This document shows, piece after piece, positions 24,189 through 33,303 of a DNA stretch of 64,000 nt (positions are counted from its first letter, which is position 1; each line of letters begins with the position of its first letter). Both the position numbers and the translations under genes were made by a program. The stretch spans positions 1-64,000 of the forward strand of contig NZ_ASJD01000006.1 of the NCBI RefSeq assembly GCF_000691165.1, in the 5' to 3' direction. Source of the stretch: Bacillus safensis FO-36b. Its GTDB lineage: Bacteria > Bacillota > Bacilli > Bacillales > Bacillaceae. Under the pieces are notes generated by a model. The model made no database searches, had not been told where the DNA came from, and was given only the letters and a program-made list of their open reading frames with translations.

Positions 24189-26228
24189 TTGTATACGGGT
24201 CAAAAAAAATCATTTTGGAAACAGAAAAAAGTCATCATCCCTCTTCTTAGCATCATCGTAGTTGCTGCTGCTTTCTTTTTCTTAAAAGATACTCTTTTCT
24301 CAAAAGAAAAAGAGGCTTTAAAAGCCGCTCAAAGCTTTACGAAACATATGGAGAAGAAAGACTTTACGAAGCTGGCAGATGAGGTGACAAGTGCATCTTT
24401 GAAAGCCAATGACTTTTCAAAAAAACAACTAGCCGAAAAATACGACAATATTTTCAACGGCATTGGTGCTTATGATCTGAACATATCAAAACTCAACGTT
24501 GAAAAACAGGACAAAGGAGATGGGTATCAATTCTCCTATGATGTAACGATGAAAACGTCTCTTGGCAAGCTGCATAAGCTGTCTTACAAGGGCATTCTCT
24601 CTGAAGAGGGCGACAAGTGGAAAGTGGACTGGAAACCAAATCTCATCTTCCCGCAAATGGAGAAAGGAGATACCATCAAGGTCAAATCAGACCCTGCTGT
24701 CCGCGGAAACATTGTCGATCGAAAAGGACGTACGCTGGCAGAAACAACTGGTGGAAACGCACTTGGCATCATCCCGGGCAAGCTCGGAACAGGAGAAGAA
24801 AAAGAACGCAATATCAAAAAAATCAGCAAAGCTTTTGATATAGAGGAAGAACTAATCAACAATCAGCTGAAACAAGCATGGGTCACAGACGACACGTTTG
24901 TCCCGCTCAAATCGATGTTAAAACAAAAGCCAATTCCAAAGGACGTCAATGGCGTTACCTATCAATCAAAGGAAATGCGCTACTATCCATATAACAAAGC
25001 CGCCGCTCATCTCACCGGATATGTAGGAAAAGCAAATGCGGATGATATCAAAAGGAATCCAGCATTAAAAGCGGATCAAATCATCGGCAAAACCGGCCTT
25101 GAATTCACATTTGACAAAAACTTACGCGGACAAGATGGCGGAAGCATTCTCATCGTCCATGATGAAACAGGCATTGAAGAAACATTGCAAAAATCAGCTC
25201 GAAAAGATGGAAAAACAGTGAAGCTGACGATTGATGCTTCTTTACAGAAAAAAGCCTATGATCAGCTGAAAGGTGAAAAAGGGGCCGTCACGATCATGAA
25301 TCCATCATCAGGTGATCTATTAGCACTTGTCAGCACCCCTTCCTACGATGTCAATCTCATGACAAACGGGATTACACCTAAGCAATATCAGGCATACAGT
25401 GAAAATCCAGACCTTCCATTCCAAGCTCGATATGCGAGCCGGTATGCACCAGGGTCCACATTCAAAACCATTACAGCCGCCATTGGGCTGGAAACAGGTG
25501 TCACAAAGCCTGACAAAGTGCGCACCATTCACGGACTGAAATGGCAAAAGGATCAATCTTGGGGAAATTATCGCATCACCCGGGTTCACGATAAAGAAAA
25601 AGTAAATATGGTCGATGCCCTTGTGTACTCAGACAATATTTATTTTGGACAGGAAGCACTCGAAATAGGCAAAGCCACCTACGATAAAAAAGTGAAAACA
25701 TTTGGATTCGGCGAAGACTTACACATGCCATTTACAATGAAGCCTGCACAAGTATCGAACGATGGCATTCAATCGGATATCTTACTGGCTGACTCGGCGT
25801 ATGGGCAAGGCGAATTACTCATGTCACCGATTGAACAAGTACATGCCTATTCTCCATTTGCTACAGGAGGCAAGCTTGTCTATCCTCGAGTGATTCAAGA
25901 TGAAAAAACAGCTTCACCAAAACAAATCATCAAAGAAGGCTCGGCAAACACAGTGAAAGATGCATTGACTAAGGTCGTGACCAGTCCAAACGGAACAGCC
26001 CACTCCTTACAAATCGAAGGAGCGGATATTGCCGCTAAAACGGGAACGGCAGAGTTAAAAAGCAAACAAGGTGCAACAGACGGCACCGAAAATGGATTTT
26101 TACTTGCGTTTAATCCTAAAAAAGAAGATTACGTCCTCGTCGGCATGATCGAAGGGGTAAAAAACCGCGGCGGCAGTGGGCTTGTCGTTCAAAAAATGAA
26201 GCCTGTGATTGCTTCTTTTTACAAATAA
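24189..26228 (+). CDS. pbpC: Class B penicillin-binding protein 3 (PBP3, PbpC)
   Basis: 679 residues from TTG 24189, 6 nt after GAGGTG; the in-frame GTG at 24180 lies inside that site. One N-terminal membrane anchor (VIIPLLSIIVVAAAFFFL) is followed by a MecA_N-type NTF2 domain, a dimerisation domain (AVRGNIVDRKGRTLAE) and the transpeptidase. Active-site motifs are STFK (about residue 423), SDN (about 480) and KTGT (about 616). It cross-links peptidoglycan outside the membrane. It is of the low-affinity PBP2a/PBP3 type. Monocistronic with a terminator. Confidence 0.9.
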   Translation: MYTGQKKSFWKQKKVIIPLLSIIVVAAAFFFLKDTLFSKEKEALKAAQSFTKHMEKKDFTKLADEVTSASLKANDFSKKQLAEKYDNIFNGIGAYDLNISKLNVEKQDKGDGYQFSYDVTMKTSLGKLHKLSYKGILSEEGDKWKVDWKPNLIFPQMEKGDTIKVKSDPAVRGNIVDRKGRTLAETTGGNALGIIPGKLGTGEEKERNIKKISKAFDIEEELINNQLKQAWVTDDTFVPLKSMLKQKPIPKDVNGVTYQSKEMRYYPYNKAAAHLTGYVGKANADDIKRNPALKADQIIGKTGLEFTFDKNLRGQDGGSILIVHDETGIEETLQKSARKDGKTVKLTIDASLQKKAYDQLKGEKGAVTIMNPSSGDLLALVSTPSYDVNLMTNGITPKQYQAYSENPDLPFQARYASRYAPGSTFKTITAAIGLETGVTKPDKVRTIHGLKWQKDQSWGNYRITRVHDKEKVNMVDALVYSDNIYFGQEALEIGKATYDKKVKTFGFGEDLHMPFTMKPAQVSNDGIQSDILLADSAYGQGELLMSPIEQVHAYSPFATGGKLVYPRVIQDEKTASPKQIIKEGSANTVKDALTKVVTSPNGTAHSLQIEGADIAAKTGTAELKSKQGATDGTENGFLLAFNPKKEDYVLVGMIEGVKNRGGSGLVVQKMKPVIASFYK

Positions 26229-26235
26229 CTCTTTA

Positions 26236-26275
26236 GAGACACAAGCTCAATCAAATGCTTGTGTCTCTTTTTTTC
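26236..26275 (+). terminator. Terminator of pbpC
   Basis: AGAGACACAAGC / GCTTGTGTCTCT stem and T-run. Confidence 0.9.
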
Positions 26276-26375
26276 TAAATCATGACAATTTGCTATTGTT
26301 TTATAGTTCACCTTATGAATAAAATGAGAAGAATGCAAAAATCAGAAAACAGATAAATGAAGGGAGGAAGTCTCA

Positions 26376-27614
26376 TTGGCCATTGCTGCTCGTACAAAGG
26401 ATAAACCTCAACATTCTGTTACCGGCTCAACGGTTTATCCCATCTTATTGATTATTGGTATTTGTCATATGCTGAACGACACATTACAAGCTGTTATTCC
26501 TGCGATGTTCCCTATTTTGGAACGCTCAATGGGGCTGACCTTTACACAATTAGGGCTGATTGCCTTTACATTAAATATGGTCTCCTCCGTGATGCAGCCT
26601 GCTATTGGGTGGTACACAGATAAACGGCCGATGCCTTATGCACTTCCGATTGCTTTATTTTCAAGTGCTGTCGGTATATTCGGACTCGCGTTTGCTCCGT
26701 CCTTTGCCACCATTCTGCTTTGCGTTGTCTTTATCGGACTCGGCTCTGCGATCTTCCATCCAGAGGGCTCCCGTGTTGCCAACATGGCAGCTGGTCCAAG
26801 ACGAGGTCTTGCCCAGTCCATCTATCAAGTAGGCGGGAATACAGGTCAAGCCTTTGCTCCGCTTATCGCTGCATTAATGCTCGTCCCGCTCGGTCAGACA
26901 GGCGTGGCTTGGTTTACGATTGTTGGAATGTTGGCGGTTGGTTTCCTTCTTTATATTTCAAGATGGTACGCAGGAAGGCTTCAAACCATTCGGGCCCAAG
27001 CGAAAAAAACACCTACAAAAGCGGCTAGATCTGATATTCATCGTAAATCAGCACTCATTGCACTTGGCATTATCGTCTTTCTCATCTTCGCCCGCTCTTG
27101 GTATGGAAATGCCATTTCGAATTTCTATGCATTTTATGCGATTGAACAATACGGTTTGACGATTAAAGAATCACAGACTTATATCTTCTTATTTCTCATT
27201 CTAGGTGCAATTGGGACATTTTTAGGCGGTCCGCTTGCAGACCGCTTTGGCAAGAAAAACGTGATTTTAGTTTCCTTATTGGCATCCTTCCCGCTTGCCC
27301 TGCTGCTGCCATTTGCCGGACCCGTTTTTGCTTATGTTTTACTCGGGCTGATTGGGCTCATTTTGACATCAAGCTTCTCTGTTACCGTGGTTTATGCCCA
27401 AGAACTATTTCCCGGGAAAATTGGCACAATGTCTGGTTTAACTGTTGGGCTTGCGTTTGGTATGGGTGCAATCGGATCGGTTGCCCTCGGCTCATTCATT
27501 GATGCCTTCGGCTTAACGCCTACCATGATCGGTGTTGCCTTTTTACCGATATTAGGCATCCTAGCCTTCTTACTTCCTAGCGACCAAACCATCTCCAAAT
27601 GGAATGAATCATAA
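26376..27614 (+). CDS. yfnC: MFS transporter, fosmidomycin-resistance (Fsr) type
   Basis: 412 residues, 12 membrane segments. The opening ICHMLNDTLQAVIPAMFPIL and the loop GWYTDKRPMPYALP are diagnostic of Fsr/YfnC proteins, as is IFHPEGSRVANMAAGPRRGLAQSIYQVGGN. TTG start behind GGGAGG. It lies next to the yfnDEFGH cluster as in B. subtilis, convergent with it. Exports phosphonate-like drugs in other bacteria; natural substrate unknown. Confidence 0.88.
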   Translation: MAIAARTKDKPQHSVTGSTVYPILLIIGICHMLNDTLQAVIPAMFPILERSMGLTFTQLGLIAFTLNMVSSVMQPAIGWYTDKRPMPYALPIALFSSAVGIFGLAFAPSFATILLCVVFIGLGSAIFHPEGSRVANMAAGPRRGLAQSIYQVGGNTGQAFAPLIAALMLVPLGQTGVAWFTIVGMLAVGFLLYISRWYAGRLQTIRAQAKKTPTKAARSDIHRKSALIALGIIVFLIFARSWYGNAISNFYAFYAIEQYGLTIKESQTYIFLFLILGAIGTFLGGPLADRFGKKNVILVSLLASFPLALLLPFAGPVFAYVLLGLIGLILTSSFSVTVVYAQELFPGKIGTMSGLTVGLAFGMGAIGSVALGSFIDAFGLTPTMIGVAFLPILGILAFLLPSDQTISKWNES

Positions 27615-27620
27615 AAAGAA

Positions 27621-27648
27621 AACCGCTCAATCAATGAGCGGTTTTTTT
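27621..27648 (+). terminator. Terminator of yfnC
   Basis: ACCGCTCA / TGAGCGGT stem and seven T. An almost identical hairpin recurs at 27791-27817 on the other side of the repeat element. Confidence 0.9.
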
Positions 27649-27656
27649 CAATTGTT

Positions 27657-27792
27657 GACAAAGGGATAAAATGATGTGTATTTTAGCACTTTGTCTTCTT
27701 TTCAGCGTGAGAGAAAACCTTTGCAGTCTAGGAAGGGCGAGCACTGGAGCGCAGACCTGACAAAGAATGAGAGGGGTTGTCTACACGCTGAA
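27657..27792. repeat. Structured intergenic repeat, copy 2
   Basis: Same architecture as 12552-12721. Inverted repeat GACAAAGGGATAAAAT / ATTTTAGCACTTTGTC (two mismatches, same 7-nt loop length), then TTCAGCGTG (27701-27709) to CACGCTGAA (27784-27792) enclosing AAAACCTTTGCAGTCTAGGA. The body is 92 bp against 125 bp in copy 1, an internal deletion or variant. Confidence 0.75.
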
Positions 27793-27817
27793 ACCGCTCA
27801 ATAAATGAGCGGTTTTT
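27791..27817 (+). terminator. Second copy of the yfnC-type terminator hairpin
   Basis: ACCGCTCA / TGAGCGGT stem with TTTTT on the plus strand; identical stem to 27621-27648, differing at one loop base. It touches the yfnD stop codon and may serve yfnD weakly on the minus strand. Confidence 0.7.
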
Positions 27818-28746
27818 CATCTCTCATAAAAATGCGTGTCAGGCACATGCTTCTTCGCAATAAATCCTTGCTTAAATTCTGGAAATACCTTTTGCACCTG
27901 TTTAATCTTTTGATGAACCAAGTCGGCATACGGAATATACAAATGATCCACAAGCTTCTGTTCTTTCATATAGTAATACCAATTAAGGTTAAAGGTATTC
28001 TCATCAATGATCGTAAAGGCAGAAAAATGATAGAACAAGAGTGGACATTCGTCGAGATACATATCTCCTTTTACAACTGAAAGCTTGTAGTTTTCAATGT
28101 TCCAAATCGCCGCATTGGCTCCTTTAGATGCAACGATATGAACCCCTTCAAAATCATCAACCCATCTTTCCACATACCGCTGATCTCCGTACGTCTTTTT
28201 TTCTGTATCCATTTCTACTGTACAATGGGCAAGACAATTTTCTTTCCATTGCGTGACTGCCTGTATGGCAACATCTGTGTTACGACAGCCTACAAACCCT
28301 GTATTAAAGCGGCCAGACAACTCATAAAAATGATAGAACCGCTTGGAATTCATATGATCCGTCAAAAATAAATGAGCGCTTGGATTCTCTGCAAAAATCG
28401 CCTCCGGATCATGATAAAAATACAAATCCGTATCCAGATGGGCAAGATAATCCGCATCTGAGGACTCAAGAATGTTGAGCAGAAAAGCAGGCTTTAACGT
28501 CCAGCAATACTCATGAAACGTTCGATCTTCTTTTGCCTTTCGCAGCGTATCATCTTCAATGTCCTCAAGCTGTTCATATTGAACATGCGGGTGAGGGAAC
28601 TCCTTTAATACATTATAAGCCAAAGGGTCTGCACATAAAACGGACAGCTTAAAGGCATGAGCGTTTTGTTCAAGCGAATGAATCAGCGCCAAAAGCTTAA
28701 AAACATGGGTATTCGACACAATGGTTGTAAAGTGATAAGACGCCAT
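27817..28746 (-). CDS. yfnD: Glycosyltransferase of the spore-polysaccharide operon
   Basis: 309 residues. It resembles family-8-like transferases: a central YLAHLDTDLYFYHDPEAIF carries the D-x-D metal site, and FNTGFVGCR, GDQRYVERW and IWNIENYKL follow in the same order as in its paralogue yfnF (29934-30845). Last gene of the minus-strand operon yfnH-G-F-E-D, starting 1 bp after yfnE. In B. subtilis this operon is expressed in the mother cell and makes a spore-surface glycan. Confidence 0.85.
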   Translation of the reverse strand: MASYHFTTIVSNTHVFKLLALIHSLEQNAHAFKLSVLCADPLAYNVLKEFPHPHVQYEQLEDIEDDTLRKAKEDRTFHEYCWTLKPAFLLNILESSDADYLAHLDTDLYFYHDPEAIFAENPSAHLFLTDHMNSKRFYHFYELSGRFNTGFVGCRNTDVAIQAVTQWKENCLAHCTVEMDTEKKTYGDQRYVERWVDDFEGVHIVASKGANAAIWNIENYKLSVVKGDMYLDECPLLFYHFSAFTIIDENTFNLNWYYYMKEQKLVDHLYIPYADLVHQKIKQVQKVFPEFKQGFIAKKHVPDTHFYER

Positions 28747-29937
28747 TTACAACACATCCACTTGGAACAAATCAACGCGCAACAGCTCTTTCGTCAGCCC
28801 TTGAATGGCTTCTACAAGCACCATGCAGCCATACTCCTCACGTGCAAGCTGCGCCGCTTCTGCCAGCTTTTTCAAAGGAACATGCTTGGCTGTCAGCATA
28901 TCTTTTTTATCCCGCTTGATGCCTACATTCCGCTCTGTGATCAAATGAAGCAGCTCTAAAAAATAGGATAACAGGTCATCAAATGCTGGATTCTCACGCA
29001 GCTGCCGAACTTCTTTCACAATATCATTTGTCACAGTGTGAGAAAACGGACCAGAGAAAGCCAAATGGACATCAATGGAATCAATATTGTTATACTTCTC
29101 ACACATATACAAAATGTTGTATTTGATGTCATCAAATGACGTTAAATTACTTGGATGCTCTTGATGCACACTCATGATATCCTCTCGCAATTCAAAGGAG
29201 AGACCAAGCTGATTCAGTCGAATTCCTAAATCATAATCCTCAAATCCATACCGAACGATATTTTCATCAAACATCCCTAGTGCCATGACATGCTTACGTT
29301 TAACAGAGGAGTTATTTGTAATAAAAAAGCGCCATGGCAGCTCATAAGAACCTAAATCATAGTGGTACGTTTCCAAAATGTCTTTCAGGATATCAATAAA
29401 CTCAGACTGCAAATCGAAGCTTTTCTCTAGAAATGCACCATTTTCGACTTCTTCCAATGATAAAAGAGGCGTTTTGTCCTCCATTTTCCGTTTATACAGT
29501 CCTTGCTTTTTCAACCGCTTCATATGATCCTTATCAAAAGCTGTGTAAAAATAGCGATAAATCCGCTTCCAGCACACACCGCAAATTACAAGACTCTCCC
29601 TGTCAGCATGGGCCTCTGCATGCTTTTGAATAAATCTCGGTTCTGCCAGCATATCACTGTCATGAAAAATGAGCAGATCCCCCTCCGCCTCGCGAATGGC
29701 ATGATTACGCCCCTTTGCAATTCCTTGATTGACAGGAATACGCACCTTTTTAAATGGGAAGTTCACCTCAATATTCTCGAGCATTTCCATCGTGCCATCC
29801 GTTGAGCCATTATCAGCAACAATGACTTCAAATGGAATATCTGTTTCCTGAAGCGTTAAAGAAAAAAGGCTTCCCTCTAAACGCTCTTTGGCATTATAGC
29901 TTGGAATAATGACGCTTACCTTTGGCTTTTCATTCAT
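28747..29937 (-). CDS. yfnE: Family 2 glycosyltransferase
   Basis: 396 residues. The GT-A domain is KVSVIIPSYNAKERLEGSL, IVADNGSTDGTMEML, GIAKGRNHAIREAEGDLLIFHDSDM, in which D-S-D is the metal site, and a later MFDENIVRYGFEDYDLGIRL (the ED acid/base motif). The C-terminal ~100 residues are helical. Its start overlaps the yfnF stop by 4 bp (ATGA), showing coupling. Role: sugar transfer in spore polysaccharide assembly. Confidence 0.87.
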   Translation of the reverse strand: MNEKPKVSVIIPSYNAKERLEGSLFSLTLQETDIPFEVIVADNGSTDGTMEMLENIEVNFPFKKVRIPVNQGIAKGRNHAIREAEGDLLIFHDSDMLAEPRFIQKHAEAHADRESLVICGVCWKRIYRYFYTAFDKDHMKRLKKQGLYKRKMEDKTPLLSLEEVENGAFLEKSFDLQSEFIDILKDILETYHYDLGSYELPWRFFITNNSSVKRKHVMALGMFDENIVRYGFEDYDLGIRLNQLGLSFELREDIMSVHQEHPSNLTSFDDIKYNILYMCEKYNNIDSIDVHLAFSGPFSHTVTNDIVKEVRQLRENPAFDDLLSYFLELLHLITERNVGIKRDKKDMLTAKHVPLKKLAEAAQLAREEYGCMVLVEAIQGLTKELLRVDLFQVDVL

Positions 29938-30845
29938 GCGTCATCCTCCTCCCGTTTGGCATAGCCGTTAAACAGCGGGTCGACCTGCTCCACAGATTCA
30001 ATCACGTGGCGAAGCACTTGCCGATAGGCTTCTTGAAAAAACGGCAGGTCATTTCGTCCCTTTTCATGAATTTGCTGCATCTCATCCTTACTCACAATCC
30101 GAAAGCCGCTGTAATGATAGCAAATGAGCGGGTGCCCATCCTCCAGAAGAATACGTCCATTCTCCTCCCGATAAGAATGCTGCCCATAGTTCCAATGACC
30201 AATATTCACGCCTTTTGTCTCAATATCTTCTACTTTGTCAAACAGCCTCGGCATATGATCTAGATATCCTTGATCGCCAAACTTGCCTTCTCCCGGTGCA
30301 TTTTTACATTCTTTTAAGCATTCTTCTTTCCACCAGCTGAGGCATTTTCGTCCGGCTTCATCTCCTTTAAAATGCAGAAAGCCTGAGTTATAGCGTCCTA
30401 AAAGCTTCTGAAGCATCTTCACTTCCTCTGCATCAAAGCTTGGAATGACAATATCCCCTCTCGAAATTAAAACAGAAGCATTCGGCTGATGTTGAAAAAT
30501 CACCTGAGGGCTCTCATAAAAGAACAAATCCGCATCAAGATAGGTCACGCTCTCTGCCTGCTCCTGTTCAAATAACCACTCAATCCAAATCGGCTTTAAG
30601 GTCCAGCAATATTCCGATGCATCCCGTTCCTCTTTTTTCTCCAGCAGCTCTGGTGTTTCGAGCTCCCGTACATGAACAAGATCCACATGCGGAAAATTCA
30701 TTTGATGAAGCAAATCAAATGCAGCATCATCCATACATAACGTCTTGATGACAGCATCATCTTCTACTTGCTTCAACGATAAGAAAAACGCAATGGCTTG
30801 ATAAAGTCTTCCACTTGAAAGAACCGTACAATATATGCTGTTCAT
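29934..30845 (-). CDS. yfnF: Glycosyltransferase, YfnD paralogue
   Basis: 303 residues. Contains VTYLDADLFFYESPQVIF (D-x-D), YNSGFLHFK, GDQGYLDHMPRLF and GHWNYGQHSY, all alignable by eye with YfnD motifs, so the pair arose by duplication. ATG start behind AGAGGTG. Third gene of the operon. Confidence 0.85.
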   Translation of the reverse strand: MNSIYCTVLSSGRLYQAIAFFLSLKQVEDDAVIKTLCMDDAAFDLLHQMNFPHVDLVHVRELETPELLEKKEERDASEYCWTLKPIWIEWLFEQEQAESVTYLDADLFFYESPQVIFQHQPNASVLISRGDIVIPSFDAEEVKMLQKLLGRYNSGFLHFKGDEAGRKCLSWWKEECLKECKNAPGEGKFGDQGYLDHMPRLFDKVEDIETKGVNIGHWNYGQHSYREENGRILLEDGHPLICYHYSGFRIVSKDEMQQIHEKGRNDLPFFQEAYRQVLRHVIESVEQVDPLFNGYAKREEDDA

Positions 30846-30857
30846 CTATTTACACCT

Positions 30858-31829
30858 CTATTTTTGAAAGAATTCGCGGTACCATTCAATCGTCTTCTCT
30901 AAGCCTTCATCAATGGAGTAATCAGGCTTCCAATCAAGCAGCTTTCTCGCTTTCTCTGCTGACAAATATTGATGCTTAATTTCATGTGTTCCTTGATTCA
31001 AAATACGAGGCTTCAGTTCACTTCCCATTGCCTTTAAAATCTTATCCACAAGCTCTAGCACTGTCAGTTGAATCTCGTTACTAAAGTTAAAGGCTTCTCC
31101 CGCCAGCCCTTTTTCCCCCATCTTCTCAGCTAGCAGCAAATAAGCCTTCACTGCATCTTCAATGTAGAAGTAATCACGAATAAATGTCCCGTCACTTCTA
31201 ATTTCCGGCGCCTTTCCTTCTAACACAAGCTGAATGGTTTGCGGAATGATTCTGTTGAAATTCAAATCCCCGCCTCCATATAAATTACCGCAGCGTGTAA
31301 TACAAACTGGAAGACCGTATGTGTTGTAGTACGTATGAGAAATGAGATCTGCACAGCTCTTCGAGACATCATACGGATGTTTCCCGTTTAACGGCATGTC
31401 TTCATCGTATGGCAGCTGCTCTTGATCACCGTATGCTTTGTCACTTGATGCCACGATCACTCGTTTAATCAGCGGCTGTCTTCTGCAAGCCTCAAGCACA
31501 TTCCATGTCCCTAAGATATTTGCTTCAAATGTAGAAACAGGATGTCTGTTCGCGACCCCAACAATGGCTTGGGCAGCCAAATGGAAGACGGTGTCAATTT
31601 CATATTCTCCTAACGCACGTTCAATCGTCTGCATATCCTCTAATGCGCCTTGCACCACATTCATTTTTTCAAATTGACTGCCTTGATATAAATTCGACCT
31701 AGGCACCTGATCACGCACAAGTCCAGTCACGTTTGCCCCTTGATCAATCAATTCCTTGACGAGATAGCTCCCTAACAGCCCTGTACATCCAGTTACAAAT
31801 ACGTTCTTTCCATTCCAAAATCCGCTCAT
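30858..31829 (-). CDS. yfnG: CDP-glucose 4,6-dehydratase
   Basis: 323 residues from ATG 31829 ([14 protein letters not shown]); the longer frame begins inside yfnH. Short-chain dehydrogenase fold: NAD site [12 protein letters not shown], catalytic S-S-D...Y-D-V-S-K (ASSDKAYG and [11 protein letters not shown]). It dehydrates CDP-glucose to CDP-4-keto-6-deoxyglucose, the product of the preceding gene being its substrate. Starts 4 bp after yfnH ends. Confidence 0.9.
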   Translation of the reverse strand: MSGFWNGKNVFVTGCTGLLGSYLVKELIDQGANVTGLVRDQVPRSNLYQGSQFEKMNVVQGALEDMQTIERALGEYEIDTVFHLAAQAIVGVANRHPVSTFEANILGTWNVLEACRRQPLIKRVIVASSDKAYGDQEQLPYDEDMPLNGKHPYDVSKSCADLISHTYYNTYGLPVCITRCGNLYGGGDLNFNRIIPQTIQLVLEGKAPEIRSDGTFIRDYFYIEDAVKAYLLLAEKMGEKGLAGEAFNFSNEIQLTVLELVDKILKAMGSELKPRILNQGTHEIKHQYLSAEKARKLLDWKPDYSIDEGLEKTIEWYREFFQK

Positions 31830-31833
31830 GCTG

Positions 31834-32598
31834 TCACCAAACCTTCCATGGTTGTTTTCCATCTGTCCACATGTCGTTGATTTCCTTCAGGTTTTTATAC
31901 GTATCAATTGCTGTCCAAAATCCGTGATGCTCATAAACGGCAAGCTCTCCATCATCCGCCAGGTTTTGAAGAGGCTCTGCTTCAAACACGCATTGATCAT
32001 CGTCTGTCAAATAATCAAATACCTTTGAAGACAACACAAAAAATCCTCCATTGATCATCCCGATACTGTCTGTCTTCTCAGAGAAGGATTGTGCCATCCC
32101 GTTATACACCTTCAGTGTCCCGTACTGGGACTTCTTTTCAATGCCTGTGACAGTCGCAGCTGCTCCAAGATCCTGATGACGTTTCAGCAAATGAAACATA
32201 TTGATATTAGCCAGTCCATCACCATACGTCATCATAAAGGTCTCATCACCAATGTAATCCTGTGCCTGCTTTAAACGTCCGCCTGTCATCGTATTTTCAC
32301 CTGTATCTAAAAAGGTGATTTTCCAGTTTTCCGATTTACCTAAAAGCTTCATTTCTCCTGTCGCCATATCGAGCTGCATGCTGTGATGCTGCCAGTCGTA
32401 GTTCAGAAAGTACTCTTTGATCTTCTCTCCTTTATATCCAAGCAATAGGATAAATTCGTCTACACCGTAATACTGATAGATTTTCATAATATGCCATAGA
32501 ATAGGCCGGTCTCCGATCATAGCAAGTGGTTTAGGAAGCGCTTGTGTGACCTCACTCATTCTCGTTCCCTTTCCTCCGCAGAGAATGACTGCTTTCAT
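31834..32598 (-). CDS. yfnH: Glucose-1-phosphate cytidylyltransferase
   Basis: 254 residues, RfbF type. The nucleotidyltransferase signature [20 protein letters not shown] starts at residue 3, then [16 protein letters not shown] and [10 protein letters not shown] with the metal-binding Asp. Makes CDP-glucose from CTP and glucose-1-phosphate. First gene of the yfnHGFED operon. Upstream at about 32650-32690 there is a CATAAAGATA segment that could be part of a sigma-K -10 region, but spacing is imperfect. Confidence 0.92.
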   Translation of the reverse strand: MKAVILCGGKGTRMSEVTQALPKPLAMIGDRPILWHIMKIYQYYGVDEFILLLGYKGEKIKEYFLNYDWQHHSMQLDMATGEMKLLGKSENWKITFLDTGENTMTGGRLKQAQDYIGDETFMMTYGDGLANINMFHLLKRHQDLGAAATVTGIEKKSQYGTLKVYNGMAQSFSEKTDSIGMINGGFFVLSSKVFDYLTDDDQCVFEAEPLQNLADDGELAVYEHHGFWTAIDTYKNLKEINDMWTDGKQPWKVW

Positions 32599-32771
32599 CT
32601 TCTCCCCTCATCTCTCTATGAAGATTTTTGATTAAAACCCTATCTTTATGCGGAAAATCAGTACATGTACCCTCATACTTTGTCCGACATCAGGTTTTGA
32701 ATCTACTCTATTCATATGTCGAAATGAGAGAGTGTGCCACCTAGCATTTAACTATTTTTACAAATAAAAAA

Positions 32772-32798
32772 AAGAGCGAGATTCATATTCTCGCTCTT
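32772..32798 (-). terminator. Orphan terminator
   Basis: AAGAGCGAGA / TCTCGCTCTT stem, eight T on the minus strand, with no minus-strand gene immediately upstream. Confidence 0.7.
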
Positions 32799-32898
32799 CC
32801 AAAGTTTAAATTGTATATTTTCAGGGTAGATGGTATGATAAACATGTGCATAATCAGCACAAACAGCCTCTTTCTACAAAGAGACTACTAGATTGAAT

Positions 32899-32927
32899 GA
32901 ATTCAAGTGGCAGCTTGCTTCATTCTC
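32899..32927 (+). promoter_or_regulatory. Sigma-G/sigma-F-like promoter
   Basis: GAATT (32899-32903), 17-bp spacer, CATTCTC (32921-32927), compared with the sigma-G pattern GNATR-N18-CATNNTA. It lies 27 bp before the DUF1540 start codon. Confidence 0.4.
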
Positions 32928-32953
32928 AATATGAATCACGGAGGTGAATTTCC

Positions 32954-33103
32954 ATGGCACAAAACGTTCTTTGTGAAGTGAACTCTTGCCGTTTTTGGGC
33001 TGATAACAGCTGTACCGCTTCTACCATTAAAATTGGTAAAAACACGATGACCGAAGTGACTCGTAATACTGAAACTGATTGCGAAACATTTGAAACAAAA
33101 TAA
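32954..33103 (+). CDS. DUF1540 small protein, 49 aa
   Basis: Short ORF with an excellent GGAGGTGA ribosome site. The cysteine pattern C7-x5-C13...C20...C42 (VLCEVNSCRFWADNSCTAST) is that of DUF1540, small metal-binding-like proteins common in Firmicutes and often linked to spores. The sigma-G-like promoter suggests expression in the forespore. A terminator follows, so it is a complete transcription unit. Confidence 0.8.
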   Translation: MAQNVLCEVNSCRFWADNSCTASTIKIGKNTMTEVTRNTETDCETFETK

Positions 33104-33121
33104 TCTATTTTTCTCTGAGAT

Positions 33122-33150
33122 GAAGGAACTGGCAGGTTCCTTCTTTTCTT
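33122..33150 (+). terminator. Terminator of the DUF1540 gene
   Basis: GAAGGAAC / GTTCCTTC stem then TTTTCTTTT. Confidence 0.8.
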
Positions 33151-33303
33151 TTATCATTCTATCAAGAATGATAATTATTATCAAGTGTTTTTCAATAAAC
33201 ATTTCTCGGGAAATAATGACACGATATTTCTCCATTCGTTGACGATTTTCACTCCTTTTTCTATACTCAACATATCCGAAGAAGAAAAAGTGGTGACCAA
33301 TCA

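Larger units (their letters stand above)
32599..32953. other. Intergenic region with an orphan minus-strand terminator; possible small RNA
   Basis: Between yfnH and the DUF1540 gene. On the minus strand two short stems (CTCTTT-GTAG-AAAGAG and GTGC-N7-GCAC, about 32830-32890) are followed by the terminator at 32772-32798, but no ORF with a ribosome site feeds it. This could be a small RNA; no firm promoter was found. Confidence 0.3.

Noticed and set aside
32640-32700. Sigma-K promoter for yfnH (CATAAAGATA)
   Set aside because: Spacing within the -10 is off by one base and the -35 AC is uninformative; mentioned only as a possibility.
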